From Pseudomonadota bacterium (GTDB lineage Bacteria > Pseudomonadota > Gammaproteobacteria > Xanthomonadales > Wenzhouxiangellaceae): DNA of 64,000 bases. A model generated the notes under the pieces. The model saw nothing but the letters and a program-made list of their open reading frames with translations, did not search any database and was not told the origin of the DNA. The stretch covers positions 2,459,530 to 2,523,529 of the forward strand of contig CP053448.1 of assembly GCA_013285445.1 (NCBI GenBank). The letters run 5' to 3'. This document shows, one piece after another, positions 19,268-28,558 of the stretch (its first letter is position 1; every line of letters begins with the position of its first letter). The position numbers and the translations under genes were made by a program.

Positions 19268-19504
19268 ATGATCGGAATGCTGGAACTGCTCTTTGTGCCG
19301 CTGATCATCTTCATGGTGATCGTGGCGCCGATCTGGCTGATCCTGCACTACGCCACGCGCAACTCGGCCAGCCGGCGCCTCAACAGCAAGGATGAGGCAC
19401 TGCTGGAAGATCTGCATGAGAGTGCCCGCAGGATGGAAGAGCGCATGAACACGCTCGAGCGCATCCTTGACGATGACAGCCCCAACTGGAGAAACCGAAC
19501 ATGA
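19268..19504 (+). CDS. pspB: Phage shock protein B
   Basis: 78 aa. One N-terminal membrane helix (LLFVPLIIFMVIVAPIWLIL) followed by a cytoplasmic amphipathic/coiled-coil segment (EALLEDLHESARRMEERMNTLERILDDD), as in PspB. It senses membrane stress with PspC and draws PspA away from PspF. Starts 6 bases after pspA; its TGA overlaps the pspC ATG. Confidence 0.97.
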   Translation: MIGMLELLFVPLIIFMVIVAPIWLILHYATRNSASRRLNSKDEALLEDLHESARRMEERMNTLERILDDDSPNWRNRT

Positions 19505-19890
19505 ACCGTCGATACGACGAGCAACCTGACCGCAACCGTCTTTACCGCAACAAGGACCGCAGCATCCTGGCCGGGGTATGTGCCGGGATCTCCGACTGGA
19601 CCGGTTTCAACCTGACGGCGCTGCGCATCATCACGGTCCTGCTGGCCATTCCGTTTACCGCGGTAATCGTCATCGGCTATGTCGTGCTGTGGGTCCTGGT
19701 TCCGAAACGTCCGATCAATCTCTATCGCGACCCCTGCGATGAGGCGTTCTGGCAGCAGGTTCGTCGCGGCCCCAGAGACGGCGTCAATCGACTGCATCAG
19801 CGCTTCAGGGAGCTTGACCGGCGGTTGCAGCGCATGGAGGCCTGGCTGACCTCCAGCGAGTACCGCATCGACCGAGAACTCAGAGACTGA
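19501..19890 (+). CDS. pspC: Phage shock protein C
   Basis: 129 aa. The PspC domain is clear: RLYRNKDRSILAGVCAGISDWTGFNLTALRIITVLL, with a transmembrane segment (FTAVIVIGYVVLWVLVPK), then a C-terminal predicted coiled-coil (LHQRFRELDRRLQRMEAWLTSSEYRIDRELRD). It works with PspB as the membrane sensor. ATGA overlap with pspB. Confidence 0.97.
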   Translation: MNRRYDEQPDRNRLYRNKDRSILAGVCAGISDWTGFNLTALRIITVLLAIPFTAVIVIGYVVLWVLVPKRPINLYRDPCDEAFWQQVRRGPRDGVNRLHQRFRELDRRLQRMEAWLTSSEYRIDRELRD

Positions 19891-19922
19891 TTACGCCGTC
19901 GGTGCATCGAGACAGGGACGAC

Positions 19923-20171
19923 ATGCATAGCCTCCTGACCCTGCTGGCCCTGGTGCTCATGATTCCGGCCGCACTGGCCGGATTCAGCAGCGCCCTGCGC
20001 GACTTGCTTGCCCGCCTCGATTCGCTGACCCGCACCCTGGTGCACGCCAACGCCATGCTGGCCGAGATGGCCCCAATGGCGCCTGCACTGATGCTCCTTC
20101 TGGCGGCTGTGGCGACGCTGGTCGTCGCCGGATGGATGATCGTTCGCACCGTCAATGGCGGGGTACACTAG
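19923..20171 (+). CDS. Small two-helix membrane protein, fourth gene of the psp operon
   Basis: 82 aa from the ATG at 19923 (AGGGACGAC upstream); an in-frame GTG at 19902 would add 7 residues. Two hydrophobic segments, about 3-20 and 55-76, flank a short amphipathic region (ALRDLLARLDSLTRTLVHANAML). It lies 32 bases after pspC on the same strand, so it probably belongs to the psp transcript, in the place of E. coli pspD. Sequence similarity to PspD is not evident; the function is unknown. Confidence 0.65.
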   Translation: MHSLLTLLALVLMIPAALAGFSSALRDLLARLDSLTRTLVHANAMLAEMAPMAPALMLLLAAVATLVVAGWMIVRTVNGGVH

Positions 20172-20208
20172 CGGGCTTGAACCAAATTGAACCGGGAGCC
20201 CGATACTC

Positions 20209-20991
20209 ATGGCCCACGAAAACCTCCTGATCGACGACCGCAAGGCCGTCCGAACAATCACGATCAACCGTCCAGACAAGCTCAATGCCCTGAACCGACA
20301 GACGATTGCGGAGCTCGAGCAGGCCCTGATTGCAGCACACGCCGAAGACACCGTGCGCGTCATCGTACTGACCGGCGCCGGCGACAAGGCCTTCGTGGCC
20401 GGCGCCGATATTGGTGAGATCCGCCAGCAGAGCCCGGTTGACGCACGCCGGTTTGCGGTGCTGGGGCAGCACCTCATGACCATGATCCAGAGCTTCGACA
20501 AGCCCGTCATTGCCGCGGTCAACGGATTCGCCCTCGGCGGCGGCCTGGAACTGGCGCTGGGCTGTCATCTGCGCATCGCGTCAAGCAACGCGCGCCTTGG
20601 CCTGCCGGAGATCAAGCTGGGAATCATGCCGGGCTTTGGCGGCACCCAGCGACTGCTGCGCCTGGTCGGAACCGCCCGGGCACTGGAAATGACGCTGACC
20701 GGCGAGCCGGTCAGCGCCGAGCGCGCCGAACAGCTCGGCATCGTCAATCGGGTGGTTGAACCCGGGCAGCTTGAGGCGGCGGTCCGGGAGCTGGCCGATC
20801 GACTGGCCGATGCCGCACCCGAAGCAGTGCGTGGCATCATTCAGGTCATCAATCAGGGCGCTGACACCAATCTGCTTTCGGGCCTGGCGCTGGAGGCCGC
20901 GCGCTTTGGCCTGTGCTGTGCCACCGAGGACATGAAGGAAGGAACTCTTGCTTTCCTCGAAAAGCGCGCGCCGGAATTCAAGGGCAGGTGA
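20209..20991 (+). CDS. Enoyl-CoA hydratase
   Basis: 260 aa crotonase. The signature is AFVAGADIGEIR (first oxyanion loop) and NGFALGGGLELALGCHLRIAS (second), with the catalytic Glu pair in GGGLELAL and LPEIKLGIMPGFGGTQRL. That pair marks a true hydratase, converting trans-2-enoyl-CoA to (3S)-hydroxyacyl-CoA in beta-oxidation, and distinguishes it from the isomerase-like protein at 15260. GGGAG ribosome-binding site. It follows the psp genes by 37 bases and converges tail-to-tail with the DUF1684 gene. Confidence 0.93.
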   Translation: MAHENLLIDDRKAVRTITINRPDKLNALNRQTIAELEQALIAAHAEDTVRVIVLTGAGDKAFVAGADIGEIRQQSPVDARRFAVLGQHLMTMIQSFDKPVIAAVNGFALGGGLELALGCHLRIASSNARLGLPEIKLGIMPGFGGTQRLLRLVGTARALEMTLTGEPVSAERAEQLGIVNRVVEPGQLEAAVRELADRLADAAPEAVRGIIQVINQGADTNLLSGLALEAARFGLCCATEDMKEGTLAFLEKRAPEFKGR

Positions 20992-20994
20992 ACT

Positions 20995-21987
20995 CTATTT
21001 CGAATCACCCGACTGGCCGGCGTAATCCTTCTCCCCGGCCGTCACACGCACATCGAGGCGGTTTTCCGGCGGCGGCAGCGGGCAGGTGGAGTACTCGGTA
21101 AAAACGCATGGCGGATTGTAGGCGCGATTGAAGTCGAGCACCAGTCGGCCATCGGCATCCGGCCGGTCAGCATACAGAAACCGGCCGGCTCCGTACGTTT
21201 CGCGACCGCTTGTCCGATCGGCGAAAATGAAAAACAGCTGCTCGTCATCGCTATCGGCAACGGCTTCCAGACGAAACTCTCGACCGTCGACCGTGAACAC
21301 CGCCGCCCCCGGATTGGGCTCGTCGGTCAGGTCGCCAAGCACGCTGCCAACCGGCATGGTGGTGCCCGCTGGATGCGCCTCGAACTGCGCATCGATACGC
21401 CAGTCAGGATCGAATTCGAAGTAGTCCAGGCCAGTGAACCCGGTACGCGTTGCGGCCCGCGGCCAGCGCGTTCGAACCGCCAACCGGCCGTTGCGCTCGA
21501 TGACCTGAAAACGCACATCCTCGGCCTGCACCCAGACCGGTTCATCCCGGTCGGGCGGCAGAAGATCGGCGCTGTGCCCGGCCAGGCCATCCACGCTGAC
21601 CGAGTCGTCGGCCGGCTTGAATCGGGCCTGAAGACCGTCAACCGTGAGCACGCCCCACAGCGCCGGCCCGGCCGGCATGGCGATATCGACCTGATCCGAA
21701 TGCCCCACCCGCCACTGGCCGTCGTCAACGAAATCGAGCCCAACCAGGCTCAGCCAGCCGTAGGGTTCGGTCAGTCTGCCGAGTCGGCGCTCGCGCCAGG
21801 CCATGACCCCGGCGCGCCACTGATCGCTGCTTGACCACCTGTCGTCACCGGTACCGTCCGGGCCGGAAATCACCGCCTTGTTGGATGCGGTGCAGCCGGC
21901 CAGGACCAGTCCCACGACCAGTCCAGCCACGACCAGCCCCCGTGATCGGGCGCAATCGGTCTGCCGATCAGACTCGCCCGTAGACAT
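20995..21987 (-). CDS. DUF1684 lipoprotein
   Basis: 330 aa from the ATG at 21987, which overlaps the manC end by 20 bases; the ribosome-binding site is poor, suggesting translational coupling. The N-terminus has a lipobox, LVVGLVLAGC, so it is probably a lipid-anchored envelope protein. The body is DUF1684, recognised by the closing LDFNRAYNPPCVFTEYSTCPLPPPENRLDVRV...GEKDY. Function of the family is unknown. Its place at the end of the nucleotide-sugar operon may be incidental. Confidence 0.85.
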   Translation of the reverse strand: MSTGESDRQTDCARSRGLVVAGLVVGLVLAGCTASNKAVISGPDGTGDDRWSSSDQWRAGVMAWRERRLGRLTEPYGWLSLVGLDFVDDGQWRVGHSDQVDIAMPAGPALWGVLTVDGLQARFKPADDSVSVDGLAGHSADLLPPDRDEPVWVQAEDVRFQVIERNGRLAVRTRWPRAATRTGFTGLDYFEFDPDWRIDAQFEAHPAGTTMPVGSVLGDLTDEPNPGAAVFTVDGREFRLEAVADSDDEQLFFIFADRTSGRETYGAGRFLYADRPDADGRLVLDFNRAYNPPCVFTEYSTCPLPPPENRLDVRVTAGEKDYAGQSGDSK

Positions 21988-23383
21988 CTTCCAGGCGCTC
22001 AATATCATCTTCACCAAAATAACTCCCGGTCTGCACTTCAATAATATGGACATCCTCAGCGCCCGGGTTTTCCAGCCGATGCAGCGAGCCGGCCGGAATC
22101 TGAACCGTCTCGTTCGGACCCAGCAGCTGCTCCTCATCGCCAACGCGCACCTTGGCGGTGCCGGAAACAACGGTCCAGTGTTCGCTGCGATGCTGGTGGC
22201 GCTGCAGCGACAGGATGCCTCCCGGTCGGACAACCAGGCGCTTGACCTTGCAGTCACGGGCATCCTCGAACACCGTATAGCTGCCCCACGGACGATGAAC
22301 CGTACGGTGAAACACCGCCAGGTCATGCTGCTTGCGGGTCAGTTCGTCGACAACCGCCTTGACTTCCTGGGCGCGATCGCGACTGGCCACCAGTACCGCA
22401 TCACCCGTGTCCACGATGACCAGATTCTCGACACCCACCGCCGCCACCAGCCGCTGATCACCCTGCACAAAGGTGTTGCGCGCATCGACCAGCACGGCCT
22501 CACCCTGAACCCGATTACCCAACGCATCGGTCTCGTAGAGTTCGCTGATCGCCTGCCATGAGCCGATATCGCTCCAGCCACAATCGACGGGCACGACCGC
22601 CCGCCGCTTCGCCTTTTCCATGACCGCAAAGTCGATCGAGTCCGCTCGCACGTCGGCGAACCGTTCGCCGTCAAGCTCGATCGGTGACTCGGCTGTATGG
22701 GTATGCGCCCAGGCTGCCCTCACCTGCTCGACGATATCGCCTGCATGGCTATCGAGTGCGGCCAGCACGGCATCGGCCCGAAAACAGAACATGCCCGCGT
22801 TCCACAGATACTCGCCCGAACTGAAGTAGCGCCGGGCGGTGTCCTGGTCCGGCTTTTCGACAAACGCGCGGATCTCCCGGCCATGCTCACCGATGGCTGC
22901 ACCGGATCGAATGTACCCGTAGCCGGTCTCGGCATGGGTCGGGGTGACGCCCAGGCAGGTCAGCCATCCCTCGGAAGCCAAAGCATCAGCATGCCGTACG
23001 GCCTCGATGAACGCGTCAGGCTGACGGATCAGATGGTCGGCAGGCATGACCAGCAGGCGCGTATCGGGCCCGTGGTTCTGTTCAGCCCACAGCGCGGCCG
23101 CAGCGATGGCCGGCGCGGTATTGCGCCCTTCCGGTTCCAGCAAAAAGCGGTAATCGGCCTGATCATTGACTGCCAGGTACTCATCGCGGGTCAGGAAGTA
23201 GTAGTCGCGTCCGGTAACGGTCAGCGTCAGCGGCTGATCGGCCACCGTCAGCGCGCGTCGAATCGTGCTGGCAGCCAGGGTCTGGCCATCTGCCAGACGC
23301 ATGAACGGCTTCGGGTGGGCCTTGCGCGAAACCGGCCACAGCCGGGTTCCGGCGCCGCCGGACAGAATCACGGGTATCAGCAT
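21968..23383 (-). CDS. manC: Mannose-1-phosphate guanylyltransferase / mannose-6-phosphate isomerase
   Basis: 471 aa from the ATG at 23383 ([20 protein letters not shown]). The nucleotidyltransferase domain (about 1-290) has GGAGTRLWPVSRKAHPKP and the FVEKPD motif; the C-terminal cupin (about 320-470) has RPWGSYTVFEDARDCKVKRLVVRPGG and the metal-binding QRHQHRSEHW. This two-domain type (XanB/AlgA/CpsB) makes GDP-mannose from fructose-6-phosphate via mannose-1-phosphate when a phosphomannomutase is supplied. It overlaps rmlD by 7 bases. Confidence 0.96.
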   Translation of the reverse strand: MLIPVILSGGAGTRLWPVSRKAHPKPFMRLADGQTLAASTIRRALTVADQPLTLTVTGRDYYFLTRDEYLAVNDQADYRFLLEPEGRNTAPAIAAAALWAEQNHGPDTRLLVMPADHLIRQPDAFIEAVRHADALASEGWLTCLGVTPTHAETGYGYIRSGAAIGEHGREIRAFVEKPDQDTARRYFSSGEYLWNAGMFCFRADAVLAALDSHAGDIVEQVRAAWAHTHTAESPIELDGERFADVRADSIDFAVMEKAKRRAVVPVDCGWSDIGSWQAISELYETDALGNRVQGEAVLVDARNTFVQGDQRLVAAVGVENLVIVDTGDAVLVASRDRAQEVKAVVDELTRKQHDLAVFHRTVHRPWGSYTVFEDARDCKVKRLVVRPGGILSLQRHQHRSEHWTVVSGTAKVRVGDEEQLLGPNETVQIPAGSLHRLENPGAEDVHIIEVQTGSYFGEDDIERLEDVYGRV

Positions 23384-24261
23384 TGCGCAGCGCTCCATTG
23401 ATCCAGACACTCGGACAGCGCGACTCGACAATCGGGCAAATGCCAGCCACTGAGCTGTTCGAAGCGGTCACAGTCAAGCACCGACCAGCTTGGACGACGC
23501 GCCTTTTGCGGCCATTGATCGCTGCTAATCGGTGTCACCTCAACCGCTTGCGGGATAATGCCACGCACGGCCGCCATCTGCACGGCCTCTTCGGCCAGCG
23601 CGTGCCAGGTCAAGGCACCCTGCCCGGCGACATGCAGCAGAATCGGACGATCCACCGTGTCGGCCCGGCTGAGCAGCTGTGCGGTTGCCTCCGCCAGGGT
23701 CCCCGCCCAGGTGGGCGAGCCGGTCTGGTCGGCCACGACCCGGAGCGATTCGCCGCGCGCGGCGCGCGCCAGTATCGCACTCAGGAAGTTGCCCGGCAGG
23801 GCGGAATACAGCCAGGCCGTTCGAAGAACCAGCGCGCGACAGCCGCTGGAAACAACAACCTGCTCACCGGCCAGCTTGGTGCGGCCATATACCGATTCAG
23901 GCGCGACCGCATCATCCTCGCGCCAGGCCCGACCCGGCTGGCCGCTGAACACGTAGTCAGTAGAATAATGCACAAGCAGCGCGTCACGCTCGCGCACCCA
24001 CTCGGCCAGGGCCGCCGGCACATCATGATTGAGATGAAACGCCTCGGCCGGATGATCCTCGGCATCGTCGACCGCCGTCCATGCGGCGGCATTGACAATG
24101 ACTTGCGGGCGCACCGACGCCAGCACCGCACGCAGGGCGCCCATATCGGTCAGGTCGGCGATATGGTCGGCGTCGTGGCGGGCGCAGGTGACCAACCCCG
24201 GCAGCACGTGCTGGAGATGGCGGCCCAGCTGGCCGCTGGCGCCAAGCAGCAGGGTGCTCAT
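23377..24261 (-). CDS. rmlD: dTDP-4-dehydrorhamnose reductase
   Basis: 294 aa from the ATG at 24261, overlapping the rmlC TGA by ATGA. N-terminal Rossmann motif LLLGASGQLGRHL, catalytic YSTDYVFSG and YGRTKLAGE (Tyr/Lys). It reduces dTDP-4-dehydrorhamnose to dTDP-L-rhamnose, the last step of the pathway encoded by rmlBACD. Cytoplasmic. Confidence 0.97.
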   Translation of the reverse strand: MSTLLLGASGQLGRHLQHVLPGLVTCARHDADHIADLTDMGALRAVLASVRPQVIVNAAAWTAVDDAEDHPAEAFHLNHDVPAALAEWVRERDALLVHYSTDYVFSGQPGRAWREDDAVAPESVYGRTKLAGEQVVVSSGCRALVLRTAWLYSALPGNFLSAILARAARGESLRVVADQTGSPTWAGTLAEATAQLLSRADTVDRPILLHVAGQGALTWHALAEEAVQMAAVRGIIPQAVEVTPISSDQWPQKARRPSWSVLDCDRFEQLSGWHLPDCRVALSECLDQWSAAQC

Positions 24262-24806
24262 GACGGCAGCTGTTGGCGCGCAAGCTCGCTCAGGCGCGGC
24301 GCGCTGCAATCCTTGTTGGACAGGCCGGCCGGCTCCAGCGGCCAATCGATTCCGATATCGGGATCGTCCCAGGCAATCGATGTGTCATGCTCGGCCCGGT
24401 AGGGACGCGTACACAGGTAGTTGAACGTGGCCGAATCAGACAGCACCTGAAAGCCGTGACCAAAGCCTTCCGGAATCCACAGCTGGCGATGATGCTCGGC
24501 ATCCAGCTCGGTGGCGTACCAGTGCCGGAAAGTGGCGGAGTCGGGGCGAATATCGACAGCCACGTCGAAAACCCGCCCGGCACTGACCCACACCAGCTTG
24601 CCCTGGGGCTCGGGCCACTGGAAATGGATCCCGCGCAGTACGCCGCGCACCGAACTGGAACAGTTGGCCTGGACAAAATCCGGACCAATGCCGAGTTCCC
24701 GGTAGCGCTCCTGGCGCCAGGTCTCGAGGAACCAGCCGCGCGCATCGCCGAATACCCGGGGTTCGATGATTTTGACGCCCGGCAGCGCGGTCTCCTCGAT
24801 CTTCAT
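24258..24806 (-). CDS. rmlC: dTDP-4-dehydrorhamnose 3,5-epimerase
   Basis: 182 aa cupin. The conserved block [16 protein letters not shown] opens it, then [19 protein letters not shown] with the catalytic His, and [23 protein letters not shown]. It epimerises the 4-keto sugar made by RmlB. ATGA overlap with rmlA upstream and rmlD downstream. Confidence 0.97.
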   Translation of the reverse strand: MKIEETALPGVKIIEPRVFGDARGWFLETWRQERYRELGIGPDFVQANCSSSVRGVLRGIHFQWPEPQGKLVWVSAGRVFDVAVDIRPDSATFRHWYATELDAEHHRQLWIPEGFGHGFQVLSDSATFNYLCTRPYRAEHDTSIAWDDPDIGIDWPLEPAGLSNKDCSAPRLSELARQQLPS

Positions 24807-25687
24807 GCCTGCCCGGCCGTTCGCGCGACCATGCGCAGGTAGTCGCCGTATCCGCTCTTGACCAGCGGCTCGGCCAGCTTCAACAGCTCTTCGGTGCTGA
24901 TCCAGCCCTGGCGGAACGCGATCTCTTCGGGACAGGCCACGCGCAGACCCTGGCGCGACTCCAGAGTCTCGATATAGCTGGCGGCCTGCTGTAACGAGGC
25001 ATGCGTGCCCGTATCAAGCCAGGCGTAACCGCGACCCATCCGTTCGACGGTCAGATTGCCGGCCTGCAGGTAGCAGCGGTTGAGATCGGTGATCTCCAGC
25101 TCCCCGCGCGCCGACGGCTCCAGTTCAGCAGCAAAACCGCAGGCATCCGGGTCGTAGAAATACAGGCCGGTAACCGCATAATTGGATTTCGGCTGGGCGG
25201 GCTTTTCCTCCAGGGACAGGACTCGCCCGCCGGCATCCATCTCCACGACACCGTAGCGTTCGGGGTCGCTGACCCAGTAGCCGAATACCGTGGCGCCGTG
25301 CTCGCGACCGTTGGCCCGCTCAAGCAGTGCACGCATCCCGCCCCCATGGAAGATATTGTCACCCAGGATCAGGCAGGACGGCCGACCGTTGATGAATGCC
25401 CGCCCGATGATGAAGGCATCGGCCAGGCCCCGCGGCTCGTCCTGAACGGCATAGGAAAGATCGATACCCCACTGACTGCCGTCTCCGAGCAGGCCCTTGA
25501 ACAGCCCCTGCTCGTGCGGTGTGGTGATCACCAGTATTTCGCGGATGCCGGCCTGCATCAGAGTCGACAGGGGATAGTAGATCATCGGCTTGTCGTAGAC
25601 CGGCAACAGCTGTTTTGAAATCACCTGGGTCAGCGGATACAGGCGAGTGCCGGAGCCACCGGCCAGGATGATGCCTTTTCGTTGCAT
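24803..25687 (-). CDS. rmlA: Glucose-1-phosphate thymidylyltransferase
   Basis: 294 aa, [40 protein letters not shown], the full nucleotidyltransferase signature. First step of dTDP-rhamnose synthesis. The sequence before the ATG is CTGAAACCTTC, with no SD: a heptamer array starts 3 bases from the start codon (see 25691). Translation may therefore depend on coupling to rmlB, whose stop is 28 bases upstream. Confidence 0.97.
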   Translation of the reverse strand: MQRKGIILAGGSGTRLYPLTQVISKQLLPVYDKPMIYYPLSTLMQAGIREILVITTPHEQGLFKGLLGDGSQWGIDLSYAVQDEPRGLADAFIIGRAFINGRPSCLILGDNIFHGGGMRALLERANGREHGATVFGYWVSDPERYGVVEMDAGGRVLSLEEKPAQPKSNYAVTGLYFYDPDACGFAAELEPSARGELEITDLNRCYLQAGNLTVERMGRGYAWLDTGTHASLQQAASYIETLESRQGLRVACPEEIAFRQGWISTEELLKLAEPLVKSGYGDYLRMVARTAGQA

Positions 25688-25690
25688 GAA

Positions 25691-25739
25691 GGTTTCAGGT
25701 TTCAGGTTTCAGGTTTCAGGTTTCATGTTTCAGGATTCG
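25691..25739. repeat. Heptamer array (GGTTTCA)x5 plus two variants between rmlB and rmlA
   Basis: Five perfect GGTTTCA units at 25691-25725, then TGTTTCA and GGATTCG. It covers the rmlA leader up to 3 bases from the ATG and also runs through the rmlB TGA (25716-25718), so the last residues of RmlB are encoded by repeat units. Confidence 0.95.
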
Positions 25740-26801
25740 GGTAATCCTCTGTTCCCCAGCGATTCGCGAGGTGCCCAGCCGCTCGGAGCGGTAACGGCCG
25801 TCTCTGATGCGCTGCCACCAGTCGCGGTTGTCCAGGTACCAGTCGACGGTCCTGGCCAGGCCCTCGGCGAAGCTCACCGACGGGGCCCAGCCAAGTTCGT
25901 CACGGATTCTGGTCGCGTCGATGGCGTAACGCCGGTCGTGACCTGGCCGGTCGGTAACGTACTCGACCAGTTCGCGCCGCGGTCGCTCGACCGGAACCCG
26001 CTCATCAAGCAGGTCGCACAGGAGATGGACCACGTCGAGGTTGGCCATCTCCGCGTTGCCGCCGATGTTGTAGACCCGGCCCGGCTCACCGGCTTCGAGC
26101 ACCCGGCGAATGGCACGGCAATGGTCACCGACATACAGCCAGTCGCGGCGCTGCTGGCCATCTCCGTATACCGGCAGACCTTCGCCTTCAAGCGCATTGA
26201 TCAGCATCAGCGGAATGAGTTTTTCGGGAAACTGGTACGGTCCGTAATTGTTCGAGCAGTTGGTGATGATGACCGGCAGACCGTAGGTGCGATGCCAGAC
26301 CCGGGCGAGATGGTCTGCTCCCGCTTTGGAGGCCGCATACGGCGAGTTGGGCGCATAGCGGTGCGTTTCTGTAAAGGCCGGCTCGTCGGGCGAAAGCGTC
26401 CCGTAGACCTCGTCGGTGGACACGTGCACAAACCGGAACTGATCCACTCCCCCCTGCCAGAACTCGAGCGCGGCATCGAGCAGGGCTTGAGTGCCATTCA
26501 CGTTGGTGCGGATAAACGCCCCCGGTTCATCGATCGAACGGTCAACATGACTTTCGGCCGCAAAGTGCACGATCGCCACGGGCCGATGCTCCGCGAGCAG
26601 GCGCCTGACCAGCATTCCGTCACAGATATCGCCTTCGACAAACAGGTGCCGGTCAGCCTGCAGACCCTCAAGCGACTCGCGGTTGCCGGCATAGGTCAGC
26701 AGGTCCAGATTGACCACGCGCGCGTCAGACTCGCACAACACCTGCCGCACGAAATTGGAACCGATGAAGCCGGCGCCGCCGGTGACAAGAATCGTCTTCA
26801 T
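25716..26801 (-). CDS. rmlB: dTDP-glucose 4,6-dehydratase
   Basis: 361 aa from the ATG at 26801 (MKTILVTGGAGFIGSNFVRQVL). Extended SDR with the Rossmann TGGAGFIG, the catalytic THR-type triad in HVSTDEVYG and YAASKAGAD, and NCSNNYGPYQFPEKLIPLM. First gene of the rmlBACD-manC operon. The C-terminal tail (RITRILKHET) is partly encoded by the heptamer array and is probably not native in its last seven codons. Confidence 0.97.
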   Translation of the reverse strand: MKTILVTGGAGFIGSNFVRQVLCESDARVVNLDLLTYAGNRESLEGLQADRHLFVEGDICDGMLVRRLLAEHRPVAIVHFAAESHVDRSIDEPGAFIRTNVNGTQALLDAALEFWQGGVDQFRFVHVSTDEVYGTLSPDEPAFTETHRYAPNSPYAASKAGADHLARVWHRTYGLPVIITNCSNNYGPYQFPEKLIPLMLINALEGEGLPVYGDGQQRRDWLYVGDHCRAIRRVLEAGEPGRVYNIGGNAEMANLDVVHLLCDLLDERVPVERPRRELVEYVTDRPGHDRRYAIDATRIRDELGWAPSVSFAEGLARTVDWYLDNRDWWQRIRDGRYRSERLGTSRIAGEQRITRILKHET

Positions 26802-26977
26802 GTGGAGTCCATTGCCCGTCAATCACCAACCGCATGACTGCGTGGAGCGCAAAAAAACGCGTGAACCGAAGCTTGCCAGACCATTGCAGACCAGTAGCGT
26901 CGGTTCACCGCAATCGCTTCCCCGGCAGGCAGTCCGGTCTGTTCGCGCGTGTTGGGTGGTTGCAGTCGGCCCGGATC

Positions 26978-27412
26978 TCAGAACGGGATATCATCTTCGA
27001 GGCCGCCGCCACTGTCGCTGGGCGGAGCGTCATCTCTCGGCGACGGCTCGCCGCGATCGAAGGGTTCGGCACCTCCACGGCTGTCGAGCATCTGCATGTC
27101 GTTGGCCACGATTTCCGTGGTCCAGCGATCCTGGCCATCCTGGCCCTGCCACTTGCGGGTCTGAATACGCCCCTCGATATATACCTTGGAACCCTTGCGC
27201 AGATACTCGCCGGCAATCTCGCCCAGTTTGCCGAACAGGACCACGCGATGCCATTCAGTCCGCTCCTGCTGCTCACCACTCTGGCGGTCACGCCAGGTCT
27301 CCGACGTCGCAATGCGAATATTGGTCACCGCATTGCCCCCGGCCGTATGCCGGGTTTCAGGATCGGCACCCAGATTGCCGATCAGAATCGCCTTGTTGAT
27401 TCCACGGGCCAT
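26978..27412 (-). CDS. ssb: Single-stranded DNA-binding protein
   Basis: 144 aa from the ATG at 27412 (GAGGAGGGG upstream). It starts [38 protein letters not shown], the OB fold of bacterial SSB; a disordered Gly/Pro/Asp tail ends in DDIPF, the C-terminal tip that binds repair and replication partners. Here it is divergent from ispB; in E. coli its divergent partner is uvrA. Confidence 0.98.
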   Translation of the reverse strand: MARGINKAILIGNLGADPETRHTAGGNAVTNIRIATSETWRDRQSGEQQERTEWHRVVLFGKLGEIAGEYLRKGSKVYIEGRIQTRKWQGQDGQDRWTTEIVANDMQMLDSRGGAEPFDRGEPSPRDDAPPSDSGGGLEDDIPF

Positions 27413-27496
27413 GACTGCCGGCCCCTCCTCGGGTTGAGTTGAAAGACGCGCAAAGTCTAGCACAGCGCGGCAGCGGGACCCTTCCGGATGTGCCCG

Positions 27497-27525
27497 TTAC
27501 CTTGAGAGAAATCGACCCGTATAAT
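27497..27525 (+). promoter_or_regulatory. Sigma70 promoter of ispB, probably giving a near-leaderless mRNA
   Basis: -35 TTACCT (27497-27502), 17-base spacer, -10 TATAAT (27520-27525). The ATG is at 27534, only 8 bases beyond the -10, so the transcript would start at or within about 2 bases of the start codon. No SD is present. Confidence 0.6.
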
Positions 27526-27533
27526 TGTCGGCC

Positions 27534-28532
27534 ATGAATGATGCTTCGACCCGCCGCGCCTCCCTGACCCTGGAAGACGTCCTCGAGACCGCCCGCGAAG
27601 ACCGCAAGGCCGTCGATCGGCTGATCGTCGAACGGCTCCGGTCCGATGTGGTGCTGGTCAACCAGATCAGCCAGCACATCATCAGCGGCGGCGGCAAACG
27701 CCTGCGGCCGCTGGTCCACCTGCTCAGCGCCCGCGCCGCCGGCTACCGGGGTCGCGATCACATCAAGCTGGCGGCCATCATCGAGTTCATTCATACCTCA
27801 ACACTGTTGCATGACGATGTCGTCGATGAGTCGGCCCATCGCCGTGGCCGCGTGACCGCGCACCGGGTCTGGGGCAACGCGGCCTCGGTCCTGGTTGGCG
27901 ACTTTCTCTACTCGCGCAGTTTCCAGCTGATGGTCGAACTCGGCCAGATGACGATCATGAACATCCTGGCCGATACGACCAATACCATTGCCGAGGGTGA
28001 AGTGCTGCAGCTGATGCAGATGGGTAATGCCGACCTCACGGTCGACGACTACTACCAGGTCATCTCCGACAAGACCGCCTGCCTGTTTGCCGCCAGCGCA
28101 CGTCTGGGCGGCATACTGGCTGGCATGACGCGCCTCGACTGTGATCGCCTGGCCGACTACGGACTGCGTCTGGGACAGGCGTTTCAGATTACTGACGATG
28201 TTCTTGACTATCGCGCCAGCAGCCGGGATATCGGCAAGGACATCGGTGACGACCTGGCCGAAGGCAAGGTCACCCTGCCGCTGATTCTGGCGCTGTCAGG
28301 CGCCAGCGAACGGGACCGGAACACGATCCGGGGCATGATCGAAAACGGCGGCAGCGACCGCATCGACGAGGCACGGCGCATTTTGCATCAGACCGGGGCC
28401 CTCGAACAGGCCCTGCTTCAGGCCCGCGCGCTGGCCGGCCAGGCCATGGACGCACTCACGTTCCTGCCCCATTCGCAAGAGCGCGGCGCGCTGCAATTCC
28501 TTGCCCGATACGCGGTCGATCGCACCCTCTGA
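27534..28532 (+). CDS. ispB: Polyprenyl (octaprenyl) diphosphate synthase
   Basis: 332 aa from the ATG at 27534. The trans-prenyltransferase aspartate motifs are LLHDDVVDE (first DDxxD-type) and QITDDVLDY (second), with GGGKRLRP at the allylic substrate site. It makes the long isoprenoid side chain of ubiquinone. In E. coli ispB diverges from rplU; here it diverges from ssb. It converges on murD2 across a palindromic element. Confidence 0.95.
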   Translation: MNDASTRRASLTLEDVLETAREDRKAVDRLIVERLRSDVVLVNQISQHIISGGGKRLRPLVHLLSARAAGYRGRDHIKLAAIIEFIHTSTLLHDDVVDESAHRRGRVTAHRVWGNAASVLVGDFLYSRSFQLMVELGQMTIMNILADTTNTIAEGEVLQLMQMGNADLTVDDYYQVISDKTACLFAASARLGGILAGMTRLDCDRLADYGLRLGQAFQITDDVLDYRASSRDIGKDIGDDLAEGKVTLPLILALSGASERDRNTIRGMIENGGSDRIDEARRILHQTGALEQALLQARALAGQAMDALTFLPHSQERGALQFLARYAVDRTL

Positions 28533-28558
28533 GCGCAGGTCCGGCAAGTCCGCCGGGC

